A stretch of 49,620 nt of DNA from Chara braunii. Its lineage: Eukaryota; Streptophyta; Charophyceae; Charales; Characeae. The stretch covers positions 406,871 to 456,490 of the forward strand of contig BFEA01000279.1 in NCBI GenBank assembly GCA_003427395.1, written 5' to 3'. Numbering within the stretch: position 1 is the first letter of the stretch; the number at the start of each line of letters is the position of its first letter. Below the pieces are notes generated by a model. It did not search any database and was not told the DNA's origin. It worked only from the letters and a program-made list of their open reading frames with translations. Shown in pieces: positions 20,227 to 30,821 of this stretch. A program made the translations under genes and the position numbers.

Positions 20227-21030
20227 TGTCGGGCGGCTCCAGCCTTACGCCGCCCTTTACTTCCTTGAAGATAACTCTTGAGGAGAGCTGGATTCAGTCG
20301 CCTTACCTAGCAGGATGGCAGACGACTTCAAAAAGATGCAGTATCAGATTTGCGTGACAAATGTCGAGGCCGAGACATCGAGAAGAAGTGGGTCCATGAT
20401 TCTGAGTGCGTGTCCCTTTATGCGCACCATTGAGGCATATCGATGACAAGACACAAAGGAATGACTACTACAAACGAAGAGTCGGGGGCTCTAGATGAAG
20501 GACGAGAACGAGAGGTCCAGACTCACGCTAAGAGCCGAACAGTGGACAAAATAATTTAGGGCATCGGATCTTGGAGCGAACCTTCGGGTGGACTAAGCAA
20601 CAGTAAACACCAAAATTCAACATGGGATCGAAATTGGTGAATAACACTAGATGGGCGCGCTCAGCGTCATCGTATTTGGGCAGTGTGTGAGGCCTAAAGA
20701 GGGCAGCGGTCCTAAGGCTGGGAGAAGGACCTTTGGGCCATGGAATTACTCATTTTGGGTTTGGGCCCTACAAAATCCTATAAGGCCGGTACCTTTTAAG
20801 TGGGGACCACTGGAGGACAGGCCCGGAGCTAGGTTCGGGAGGAGTTTTAGTACTAGGACGCTGCAAAAGACCCGGTACCCAACAAAAAGGTCCCCTTCGC
20901 TGGAAACTCTTTGAGGGCTAAAACAGGCCCGGGTACAGGCCCGGGGGAGCCATGGTACCGGGGCGCTGCAACTTTGTCGGCGGCCCGGAGCACACGAAGG
21001 CGCTCGGGCACACCGAGAAGAGGGCCGCAA

Positions 21031-21040
21031 AGTATTTAAG
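21031..21040 (+). promoter_or_regulatory. TATA-like box of putative 5' LTR
   Basis: AGTATTTAAG, conserved with its flanks in the right copy at 37214-37223. The block about 25 bp downstream is also conserved. Orientation agrees with the gag-pol strand. Confidence 0.55.
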
Positions 21041-21329
21041 CCCAACTAGGCTCAGAGCAGGGGACTTCCCGCATGCACACTTACAGACGCACTAGAAGAG
21101 CTCATGGGCGGAAGCTGGAGTTGGCACTCCGAGAGGCGCACGAGGTTGGCACATGTGTGCTAGCACACAAGGCAGGAGGAGAACTTCCGATAGGGGACTT
21201 ACTTGCGCACGTACAGATACACGAGGAGATCGGAGGAGCACGCTTAGGAAAAGGACATTGAGGCGCTCCGGCGGAGGGGCACATACAAGGCGCACACGGG
21301 AGCGCAACTGCGCAACATGACGCGCACAT

Positions 21330-21660
21330 GCACGCACATTGCACGATCGGATCAGGATCGCGTGACCTCGCGCGCACCCACACGTACCCACGCGCACATC
21401 CCAATCGAGATTTGGATCACGTGATAGCGAGTGCACACACTCGCACATCGCACGATCGGGATCGACATCGAGCAACCTCGCACGCACCCACACGCACATC
21501 CCAATCGGGATTGGGATCATGCAGCAGCGCTCGCACACACGCGCACATAGCACGATCAGGATCGGTATCACGCGACCACACGTGCACCCACGCGCACATC
21601 ACAATCGAGATCGGGATCACGCGACATCGTGAGCACACTCGCGGACGCACGCGGGATTAG
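21330..21660. repeat. 100-bp period CG-rich tandem repeat inside the LTR-like repeat
   Basis: GCACATC[CA]CAATCG anchors lie at 21394, 21494 and 21594, and GCACAT..CACGATC anchors at 21443 and 21543. The unit is 100 bp with two related halves of about 50 bp. The equivalent array in the right copy spans about 37500-37830 with 109- and 100-bp steps. Confidence 0.85.
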
Positions 21661-22449
21661 CATCCGGAACGCGTGACAGCGCGCTCACACACATGCACGT
21701 GTGCACATGCACGTCATTGGGATCGTGACGCGAGGCAAGCCGCGCTAGACATCGCACACCCGTGCGTGATCGGGATTCGTGCCATTGGGATCCGTGTGAT
21801 CAGGATCCGGGCGACCGGGATCCACGCAACCCGGATAAGGACACAAATACCATCCCCCGCACGCGCGAAGCAACGGAAGGGGCACACTCACGAGCAATTC
21901 GACGCACATCTGCACGATCGAAATCGGAAGAGCACCTTCACAGCCGCAGGTGCATCTCTACGATCGAGATAAGGAAGGGCGTGCACACACGCAACCGCAC
22001 ATACGTCCCCGTGCAACGATGGGATTTCAGCAAACCTCCCCGCACGCTAACGAACTGTTGCACGTGACATCGCACGCTTGCGCGCAGTCGAGATCGAAAA
22101 CATGGGGATAGCCCGTGCACATTGCGGGGACTGCGCTCACAGTTGCTCGCATTTGTGCGCATCCGTGCACAAGGACGGGATAGGGCAGGGGCTCCGCGCG
22201 CGCCAACGCGAAGCTGGGCACAATAGTGTGTCCTCGCGCGCAAACGGGATCCGACGCTGGTAACTGTCGCACACGTCAGCGCACATCAGCATACAGTTGG
22301 GGTCGAGGCGAGACTTGTCGCGAGCGAGTCGAGATCGGAGAGGAACAATCGACGGAATATGCCTTTGGGGCACAATCAGGTCACCTGACAGAGGGGGACC
22401 CATAGTACGGACGGGAGTTTGAGGATTGGCCATGATCTTCGAGACACGG

Positions 22450-24326
22450 GCTGAATTTCAGGTCCGACCGGCAAGACACTGATGCAAAAGGTTGGGCTTT
22501 GACACAAATACTGAGCTTCGGAGCAAGCAGGGACTTCGGGCACCGGTCTGGTTTGGGGCCAAATAGAGACTTCAGGCTGGACCGACACCTTGAGTGCAGA
22601 TTTGAACTTCGAATGAGACAAGGATTTTGATTAGTACGAGACTTTGGATGAGATCGAGGCTTTAAGCAAGGCCGAGACTTTGAAGGGATCCTGAACTTTG
22701 GACGGGGTTGGGGACTGTACGGAACCGGGACTTCGAGATTAGGTCGAGATATTAATCTAGGATGGGATAATTGATCAGGTCGGGATATTTGGGATCAGGC
22801 CTAGGCATTGTGCACCAAAAGAGGACTTTGGGATCTGCTTGAGACCACGAGATCTAGACACGAACAGGCTGAAACGTCGGGCGGGCCAATCAAAGTCGAG
22901 ACTTTGATTTACGTCAGCGCGCGGGACCGGGCACAAGCAAGATGGGGTAGAAAGACTCAACGACAATCAGCAAGGCGTTGCACAAGTACTGACGGAGAAC
23001 GTTTTTCAAGACTTTAATTTGAGGTGAAAGGTGAAGCAAGTAGACTTATGGTGAAATTGGACCTTGAGCTGTGGCCTTAATAGACAGAGAGTCTGGTTCG
23101 GACATGGAAAGTTCCAGTGCGGTCCAATGGGATCAACGCGCTCGTTACCGACAGCATCCAATCGGGTGTAGGATTCGCCCTAGGTTGCTAGTGAGGTCGG
23201 TTAGGACTCAGACTGATTTTCCTGACCTTGACACTGGACTTATTTCTTGGCCCGGAAACAGTGCACTGAACCCCATTATTCTGGACTAAATGGAAATATA
23301 TAATTTATTTCTTCCAAACACTGGTCTATGGAGCTTACGTCTTCATGTCTTCAGTCAACTTAAGTGTTTATTGAGTGTATTGGACTAACCTTTTCTCTTG
23401 CAGGTTACAGGAGCCACGATCTATCCTCCGTGGGTGACAAACAGCGCGCGAGGTATAGGGTTTGATAGTTGCGCTGGCAGAGCAATCTTACCGGTCGACG
23501 ATGGCGTCCTCCTGTAACTGCAGAGGCGCGGGAGGAGTAAGAGACGAGGTTTAATCTGGACCGGTGTTCACTCTGGATATTTCTTGATGGATGCAGGTGC
23601 GGTGTGACCGTGAGTGAGCGAACGACGGACCACCGACCTGTGATCGATCTTCCCGGATGAGACGTGGGTTTCTGCATTCTTCTGATTTCATCGATTCTTG
23701 CATTTTCATGATCTCGTGCTTTCCCTTCCTGCATGTTTTTTCGTGTCATTGAGGGAGATTGTTCTGATTTTTTCCTACCATTTGCTTGGTCCACCCTGAT
23801 CTGACTCTAAGAGAGAAAATTGTGAGCAGGGGACGAACAAAAGGGATTGAAGGGAAGGGGAGAAGCGCCCCGGATCTGCAAGGTGCAGGATGGGACTAGA
23901 TAGGCTAGCTGATTGTGATGGATAGCTTGGGGGGTTTGAACCACAGCACAAGTCGGTGAGAGGCCATGCTTGAGGTGGGCCGAGTATGGGCATGGATAGG
24001 AGAGTGAGGATGCACGAGTGAGACACCGCCCCATCGTTCGCGTGTGACTTCGGCTCAGCCTAGGACATATGAGTTGGCCAACTCCTGTCCAGGTCGTGGG
24101 GGAGGTGGTAGGCCAGCGATGATGGTACGCTGATCAATCCTCCTTCTCGACGTGAGGGTAGGGAGAGAGATGCCAGAGGGTGATTCTTTCCTATGCCTGT
24201 TGACGTCTTGAGGGGATATAGGAGCGATAGACAGGGACCTATTGTGGGGGTCTGTGAGGTCATCAGTCCGAGAGTGGGCACAGGGAAGGGAGCGTTGAGA
24301 AAATTATTGGTGGTTGATTAGGAATC
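22450..24326. other. leader region, no gene seen; degenerate repeats
   Basis: From 22450 to about 22800, GAGACTTTGGA-like motifs recur every 25-30 bp, a worn minisatellite. I found no primer-binding site matching the tRNA ends I know. A splice-acceptor-like sequence lies at 23385-23403. Open frames on the minus strand at 23.4-24.3 kb have no motifs. Confidence 0.5.
23385..23403 (+). promoter_or_regulatory. possible 3' splice site
   Basis: CTAAC, a branch-point-like motif, is followed by the pyrimidine tract CTTTTCTCTTG and then CAG. The branch A to AG distance is short (about 15 nt). If used, it would remove part of the long leader before the first coding region of element C. No donor was identified. 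Confidence 0.3.
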
Positions 24327-26061
24327 ATGGTATTTATTGAATTAGACACCCAAATCCATCTTAGACGCGAGGAAGGGTCGTTTGCTGTCGTGAGCCTGCC
24401 ATTGGAAGGGAGGACCAAGTATAGAGCTACGAGAGAGGAAGGGCTGATAGTAAAAGGAGTTTTTCTATGGGTGAGGATCGAGTGTCAGCCCAGACCCTGC
24501 GTGAGAAGGGATAGGGAGAGTGGGCCACTTATTGCAGAGGTGAGCGCTAGAATATACTTGTCATTTGATGAGTGAAAGTTTTTAGTGATAAACACTGCGA
24601 TGCATTGTCGGGCGCTCTTTTGTCTAATATCTCTCAGTCGCAGGTACGGTTCTCGGTTGTTTGGAGATTTTTCGGCGGGGTCGGATACAATAAATCGATA
24701 CTCAGTTCGATACGCATACGATTGGGAGCTCCCCAGAGTAACTGTGGTGAGGCCTACAACAGTACCTAGGTGTTTGACCGAGTTGATCTTTGGAATGGTA
24801 CCTTGTTTAGGGCCTTGATAGTTGAGCTAGCGTGGCTGGCCACGTATTACTTGGACAGGCCGGTACCCGATCGCAGAGAATTGAGGCAGATCTTTTTCCG
24901 AATTAGGGCGAAATTCTACCGGGAGTCGATCACAGGTGAAACAGACAGGGCAAGGATTTTGAACACTGAGTCTGAAGAGGGCTAGATGTCCCAGTACAAG
25001 GAGGAGTACCCAGTTGAACTCCGCTAATTCGAGTGTAGAGAGCCTGTATTTATTGGCGAGGATTGGGTAGAATTCACCCTGTTAGAAAGGGCGATCAGAC
25101 GAGCTGACCAAGAGAAAGTAGATAAGGTATGGACGTCAATGTTGAGAAGGTCTGGAACCTGGTTGTTAGTTTCGACCTCGGTAGAATTTGATCGTGACAG
25201 GAGAGGAAGAAAGATAGCGGGGTCGGCTACGCTAGTCATCAAGGGACTTTTATACTATTGTACCTCTATGTTGGGAGATATTGTTCTCAGAGCGGTGGAG
25301 CAGGGTTGCAAGGATCCAAGGCTAGGGGTCGTGCCAAGCCTAGACGACCATACTTGGTCTGACGAGTTAGTTGCGACCTCGGTAGAATTTGATCGTGACA
25401 GGAAAGGAAGAAAGATAGCAGGGCGGCTACGCTAATCATCAAGGGACTTTTATACTATCGTACCTCTATGTTGGGAGATATTGATCTTAGAGCGGTGGAG
25501 CAGGGTTGCAAGGATCCAAGGCTAGGGGTCGTGCCAAGCCTAGACGACCATACTTGGTCTGACGAGGAGACAACCCGAGGGATACATCGGGGTGAGTTAG
25601 GGAGATTCCGGGAGGAGGAGTTTCGCTGGAACGGAGGATTTAGGTCGATAATTGTCTCGCTAATGTTGGCCGAGCACGGGTTTCTACCACATCCGGAGGA
25701 GGCATTACGACTTTCAGTTCCCATCTTTGTGCTGGAGGATAACCTCGGAGGGCTAGATCGATTGATTCAAATTCACTTGTCGTTTCTCCAACTGGAGTGT
25801 ATTTTGCAGAATAGTGACGCACGCCACGTTTATTACAGATTGTGGGAAACAGGTACCAGGTTTGGGGATTCAGCTTTGGAATTGGTGGAGGTAATTTGGT
25901 CGGCATCGCCCAGAGGGCGAAGGGAATTGCCAAGGGAGGACCAACCTAGCGGGTTTTGGGTCTTCCTTTATATAAAACTTGGAAGTTGGAACTCTGACCC
26001 CTGGGAAGCCAGCAAGCTCTGCTACGTTTCTTTGAGCCACGTTCCTACTATCGTACGGTAG
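24327..26061 (+). pseudogene. Unknown about 550-residue protein, broken, upstream of gag
   Basis: A protein-like frame starts at ATG 24327 (MVFIELDTQIHLRREEG). It continues past a TGA at 24573-24575, shifts near 24770 and runs as LFRALIVELAWLATYYLDRP to 25365 with a TAG (24983-24985) and a TAA (25025-25027). A 201-bp tandem duplication (25165-25565) then interrupts it. The last part (to 26061) reads GFRSIIVSLMLAEHGFLPHP and GFWVFLYIKLGSW. I recognise no domain; there is no zinc finger, helicase, nuclease or protease signature. Composition is mixed alpha/beta. It lies on the gag-pol strand and precedes the repeated modules, so it may be the first part of an extra protein carried by element C. 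Confidence 0.6.
25165..25565 (+). repeat. 201-bp tandem duplication inside the unknown gene
   Basis: 25165-25365 (201 bp) and 25366-25565 (200 bp) are nearly identical. The first copy is exactly 67 codons and keeps the frame. The second has lost one base (GGGTCGG to GGGCGG), which shifts the frame into the downstream part. Few differences separate the copies, so the duplication is recent relative to the decay of the element. Confidence 0.95.
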
Positions 26062-26233
26062 GGGTCAACGAAGACGAACAGGGAGCCTACAGGGGGAATA
26101 TTGAAACCAAGCGGAGTAGAAAGAGGCGAGAAACAATCATGAAGAGTGGGAGGACTTACACGATTTTTCAGAGGAAATAGTAGGGTGATTTAGGGACCTG
26201 GATGAAGAAATAGGATGGATCTAAGGACTAGAA

Positions 26234-26620
26234 ATGACTGAGCTTTTGACGAGTAGGCTCTCTTGGGAAGAAGGGGTAAACGGGGGGTTACCATCGTCCA
26301 ATGATCCAACCATTGAAGCTTTGTTGGAAGATTGGACTCCCTTGACTTTGGGTGTCGCTGAACCTTTTCCATACGTAATTGAGTACTATACAGCGATAGT
26401 GAATATTGAGTTAAAAGAAAAGGTTTACATATTGGTGACTACGTTTGTGGAAGATGACGAGTATGATATAGGGGTCTACGATCGGAGAGGAAGGAGACTG
26501 ATGGCGCATTGTGGGGGTGTCGGAATTGGGCAGAGACGATAGCTTACACCTATAAGAGGAAGCTCGAAAAGGAAGGAAAGAGTGTTATCCTGGGATAAAG
26601 GCAAGGGAATACAGCGTTGC
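26234..26620 (+). pseudogene. Unknown module D3
   Basis: The frame from 26234 encodes LEDWTPLTLGVAEPFPY and then the core VYILVTTFVEDDEYDIGVYD (from about 26423). It aligns without gaps to D1 and D2: the F at position 8, the EYD at 13-15 and the Y at 19 are shared. The frame ends at 26540-26542, but one base over it continues with WAETIAYTYKRKLEKEGK, which fits the Trp-starting second part of the module. A small indel near 26525 probably split it. Function unknown. Confidence 0.65.
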
Positions 26621-26749
26621 CCCTAATCCGCCTGTTCCCGATACTTACCTTGATGAGAGTAACTGAGAACCAATGATAAATATGGTGCTGAAGGCACGAT
26701 GTTAGGGAAATAAACGATGAACAAAGGGAATCAGGTTTCCTAGGAAGAG

Positions 26750-27211
26750 TTGGAAGAAAGAAGAGAAAGATTTCTATTAGGAAATATGCCGCCGAAAGAG
26801 AAGATAGAAGTCATATGTGCATCTATGAGCTCCCTAGGGAGGAGAGCACCGATTTTGTACGAAGTTGAAGCATACGAGTTAGTGGATAGCGGTTGGGAGC
26901 AGATATGTCTATATATAATGATTGTGCGATTCCTCGGAACAGAAGTGCACGATGTGCGGATTTATCTACCAATAGAGTGGGAGGTCGAACTCGTTTAGGA
27001 CCGATGTTGGGAAAGGGCCAGAGCAGTGGTGGAAGATGAAAGGGGGAAGTTGCTTTTGTTAGGCAAAATCGTCCTCTGGAGCATGATAATAGAGATCTTT
27101 GAACGACTTTCTAAGCCCCCGACGCCCGACGAAGTGATGAGGGACGAGAGTCAGGAAACTACAACTGAATTCGTCCTACGACATTGGGCCGCAAATGGCC
27201 AGAGAAGGTGA
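26750..27211 (+). pseudogene. Unknown module D4
   Basis: One frame with a single TAG (26996-26998). The core is LYIMIVRFLGTEVHDVRIYL (from about 26909). Thirteen positions later comes WERARAVVEDERGKL, and the next Trp is 23 residues on, exactly as in D2 (WVAAAEYVLDER). After that, IFERLSKPP matches IYERIPTPP of D1 at the same spacing. The distance from core D3 to core D4 is 162 codons, against 134 between D1 and D2. The frame ends just before the GTACG-rich insertion, which may have cut the gene. Confidence 0.7.
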
Positions 27212-27225
27212 TCTCCGATCCAATA

Positions 27226-27645
27226 ACGGTAACGCTACGTTGCATAGAGTACACGTACGGGGTTTTTCCGTATGAAACGTAAGGTAATATATGTACGGGA
27301 TCTGTACGGGAACCTGTACGGAAACCTGTACGTCTTGTACGCCCCCGTACGAAAAGCAAAAAAAAAAAAAAAAAAAAAAACAGGCATAAAAAAAATCCGA
27401 AAAAAAACTATGTGATGTAAAAGCACAAAACAAGCAATATTTGGTTGAGCATCATCTTCTGATTCTTATTAGAATTTCAGAAAAAAAAATAAAAATACTA
27501 CCGGATTATAAAATAAAAAAAAATAAAAAACTCTTACTGGGCCCCTAGCGTACGAGTAGAGTACGAGTAGCGTACGAGTACAAGAGTACGAATCCGTACT
27601 CGTACGAGGGTGCGTACAAGTGGCAACGCAGCGGTAACGTAATTC
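27226..27645. mobile_element. GTACG-rich foldback insertion (MITE-like)
   Basis: The ends form imperfect inverted repeats: GTAACGCTACGTTGC on the left, and GTTACCGCTGCGTTGC when the right end is read in reverse. The interior has more than a dozen GTACG/CGTAC motifs on both sides of an A/T-rich centre with a run of about 22 A (27359-27380). There is no coding. It separates D4 from the continuing open frame at 27647, so it looks like an insertion into the pre-gag coding region. A target-site duplication was not convincingly found. Confidence 0.6.
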
Positions 27646-27646
27646 G

Positions 27647-28459
27647 AGAAAAACTAAAATGGGAGCTTGCTTAGAAGAAGTCCAATGACTTACTCCGATT
27701 ATTAAGAGCATTGTCTCATGAGGAGTTGTGCACGCTAGAGACTTCGGTCTGTAGGAGGTTAAGGTGCTCTGAAGATGGATTAGTAGAGATAAGGAGAGGT
27801 GCCGCGTGCGTTGAGGATCCAGAAGGCGAACTTTATCTTGACACTAGCCCGTTTGGAATATAAGTTGAACACGAAGTTCGAGACGAAGGAGGGAGAGTGA
27901 GAGTTATATTGAGGGCAGTCAAGAACCAGAGAAGTGAGGGTCCTGATGAATGAGATTTTGTCGTTTCGACCCTGGGTTCCTCGAGGGAGGGGGGCTGGTA
28001 GGCCTAATTGAGAGGAGGAGATGCGGCTCCTGGACTCTTTGAACAAGCTAGCTTCGAGAGACGTTTTCCCTCACGTGATCGCAAGATACGAGGCTTTGGA
28101 GAAGCTTGGTTGGGGGGTGAATGCCTTCATGTGTTGACCTGCTATTTCATTGACTTTGACGAGTACGGCACACAGATCTGTGTGTCAAAGGACATGTATA
28201 GAAGGAAATGGCACGGTAGTTGTTAGGAACGGGCCATCGGACTCGTCCTAGAAGAGAAGAGGAGATTCATGTGTGGAGCACGGAAGTAGTGCCTTTTAAA
28301 GGGATACCCAAAGCTCAACCTAACATGGTCGCGCTCCAAACGAATGGATGGGAAGCAATATTAGAATTTGAATGGAGGATTAAAGACGGTGAGCCGACGG
28401 CCAGCAGCTCTGATGAGACTGGAAGTGAAACGGAGAATGATGTCGGGAGCGGTGACTGA
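27647..28459 (+). pseudogene. Unknown module D5 with flanking coding
   Basis: Directly after the insertion a frame reads KKSNDLLRLLRALSHEELC through EDPEGELYLDTSPFGI with a TAG and a TAA. Module D5 follows in the same phase (from 28008) with core LHVLTCYFIDFDEYGTQICV (from about 28125). Thirteen positions on, where D2 and D4 have Trp, there is TAG (28224-28226), followed by ERAIGLVLEEKRR as in D4's WERA...; this is a clear Trp-to-stop mutation. The following frame ends in an acidic Ser/Glu tail (ASSSDETGSETENDVGSGD). Function unknown. Confidence 0.65.
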
Positions 28460-29470
28460 AGAGGGGGAGGTGAATAGGGTGTCTTTCGCTAGAAAGATAA
28501 CGTCAGTCATTTAAATTCGGTCGTTCGAATTCGGTCGACGAGATCGCTGGATGAACGAAGTTGTAGGCGCCTAGTCGAGGAAGCAATTGAACGAGAACGA
28601 CCTAGACTGCTTGTTTTAGTGGTGACCGAAAGGCAGATAACCTATGACGTGATGGTATGGTCCTTGGGATGGCTGAAGTACGAAGTGGAGAAAGAGGAGT
28701 TTATCCGAGAGGCACGATCCCTCGTGTAAGGGGGAGGGTCGAGAAGATTAATTCGCTCATTGAATTGTTTCTCGACCCAATAAACGATAAAGTAGTGGAA
28801 CTAGTGGATAGGTATAAGGATTGGTGCGGATCTACGGATGAACAAGGACTCCTAGCACTTGAATCGAGAGTCGAAAAGTTGGTTGTGATCTACAAGGAGG
28901 AAAGCGAAAGAATAATAAACTAGAGGGAGGAGTTTATGGCTAAAATAATTAGAGAAATCTGAAACGAAGTCGAGAAGAGGGATGACTAGCAATCGAGAAG
29001 AGGTCAACAAGTATCAACTGGTTGGAGGAGCAAAGATAGAGGGATCTGTGGTGCGGGATAGAGTAGAAGTGATACACGACGAAAGGTTGAGGTAGGAGAA
29101 GGAAGCTGAATCCGCCAGGAGGGCGATTAAAGAAGCAAGGATATCTGTTATTTGGAAAGAGGCCGATAAACCTCGATTAGCCAAGATTGAGATTCACATG
29201 ATACCGTTTGAAGGGGAGGTTTTTTTTTCCGGGAGTGGAGCGAAACTATAGTTGAGAGAAGACGCCGGGAAGTTCGGAGAGCTTTCTAACGACATAGTCG
29301 ACCAGGTTTCGTTGAGAACTTTGGAAGTTAACTCGCGCTACTCAAAGGTTGTGCTAACCACCGCCCTAGTTGTCAGACCAAAAGGAGACGACGCTGACTT
29401 CAAGGCATTGCAGGAAATTTTAAAAAGTTCGATTGACAAAATTTTAGCGGCTTTGAATCAAGTATCTTAG
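28460..29470 (+). pseudogene. Element C coiled-coil/linker region before gag
   Basis: Broken plus-strand frames have a heptad-like, charged composition: RGRVEKINSLIELFLDPIND and LALESRVEKLVVIYKEESER (28735-28915), then SLRTLEVNSRYSKVVLTTAL and KALQEILKSSIDKILAALNQ (29310-29460). There are many stops between. This resembles the helical N-terminal portion of large gypsy Gag proteins, but I cannot place a start. No enzymatic motif is seen. Confidence 0.45.
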
Positions 29471-29485
29471 GATTAGACAGGAAGG

Positions 29486-30821
29486 ATGAATGTCGAAGAA
29501 GCTTATTTGACTTCGATTAAGGGAGACATGAAGACACAAGAATCAAAGACGAATAGTCATGAACGGAAAATGGGTATAGAGGCAATTGATGATGCTCAGA
29601 AACTAAGGAAGGCCTTGAGGGTGTTAGAGATCCGAGCCAAGGAACTAAAAGGGAGGGACGCTAAAGAAAAGAGCTGGAGAAAAGAGGTTTTAACAAGGCA
29701 TAGGATGACAAGGTCTACAAACGCTAGTGCTAGAGACACCTCCAGCAACGTGACTGGGGAACCATATAGAAGGAGTCCCTATTTAATGGCGTATACATCG
29801 AGCTCCTATATGCCCCCTTTTTTCGGACCCCTATATACCAGTCACCTTCCTTTGTCGGGGTTCAGACGATCTTCACAGGTCGGAATGTCTCCGAGTTCTT
29901 GGATGACTGGGAAGTCATTGGTATGAGAGGGGGGTGGACTAACCAAGAGATGATTGCGAACTTCCTTCACGACAGTGCACCTAAGATTGACCGAGAGGTG
30001 AGAGGTGTTATTCGCAACGATGGCCGATGAATGATATTCAGGGAGAGAGTGACTCGAGCGTTCTCGTGTGACGAGATCTCCTATTCGATCGAAGATTTGA
30101 AAGAAATGAAAAAGGAAGAGAATGAGAGCCTCGTGGCATTTGTTAGGAGATATGAGAAGTCCTCGGACCCCCTAGTGGAAGGAGGACTTATGGCGGAAAT
30201 AGAAAGGTGCGGGATATTCCTAGGCACCTTGCCTCGAGAAAAACACGAAATGGTAGTGCGAGAGCTCCCAACGAACAGGGTGACATTCGCGCACGTCAAG
30301 GTCTTAGCCTACGATACAAAAAACGCTAGGACATACATATTGAAGGTTTTGGATAACCTAGGAAAGGTGTAGCACCTGGAAGAGGAGGAGGAAGACCTCA
30401 AATTCAAGACCGTAAGGTAAGGATGGGGGGAAGGGAGACAAATTCAAACTCGCCAAGGAAAGGGAAGTCTAGCCGAAGCGATGGGGAGTGGAGAAAGGGG
30501 AATGGAGGAATATGGAAGAGAAATAATGGTGAATGGGGAACGTCTAAATGGTCCAATACCAAAGGCCACCGGTGGAGATCTAAGGATGAAATAGAGGCTA
30601 GGAAACCGAAAAAACGAGAGGATGAAATGGCAAAGGAGATAGAGATATTGAAAGCGACGATGGAGAAACTGAAAAATAGCAGTTAGAGAAAGGAAGAACC
30701 CCCTGTCTAAGCCACTCCACGACAAGAGGGGCAAGAGAAAGGAGACCTTAGTCCAAGACGGACATGGAGTGATAAGGCTTGCATGTATTGTGGTGATGAA
30801 GACCACAACCAGAGGGACTGT
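29486..30821 (+). pseudogene. Element C gag with CCHC zinc knuckle
   Basis: A charged helical stretch (29486-29780) leads by frameshift near 29845 into the gag core. FTGRNVSEFLDDWE and GGWTNQEMIANFLHDSAP are followed by a TGA where Trp is expected (30028-30030), then IFRERVTRAFSCDE, VAFVRRYEKSSDPL and REKHEMVVRELP, ending with TAG at 30370-30372. A Gly/Ser/Arg-rich linker follows. The zinc knuckle is at 30780-30821: C-MY-C-GDED-H-NQRD-C, CX2CX4HX4C. Gag would package element RNA. After the knuckle, KYVMWADEV is typical of these gag ends. Confidence 0.85.

Larger units (their letters stand above)
20231..22449 (+). repeat. 2.2-kb direct repeat, left copy (putative 5' LTR)
   Basis: Starts GGGCGGCTCCAGC and ends CTTCGAGACACGG. 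The right copy shares both ends and the order of all internal blocks. By eye, identity is roughly 85-90 percent in conserved blocks. It contains AGTATTTAAG (21031-21040) followed by a conserved GAGCAGGGGACTTCCC block, as expected for a promoter and start of an LTR transcript. The second half is CG-rich with a 100-bp internal period. No protein is encoded that I can support. Confidence 0.85.

Noticed and set aside
20746-22433. Many overlapping Arg/His/Ala-rich frames on both strands
   Set aside because: By-products of the CG-rich 100-bp repeat in the LTR-like sequence; the same pseudo-frames recur in the right copy.
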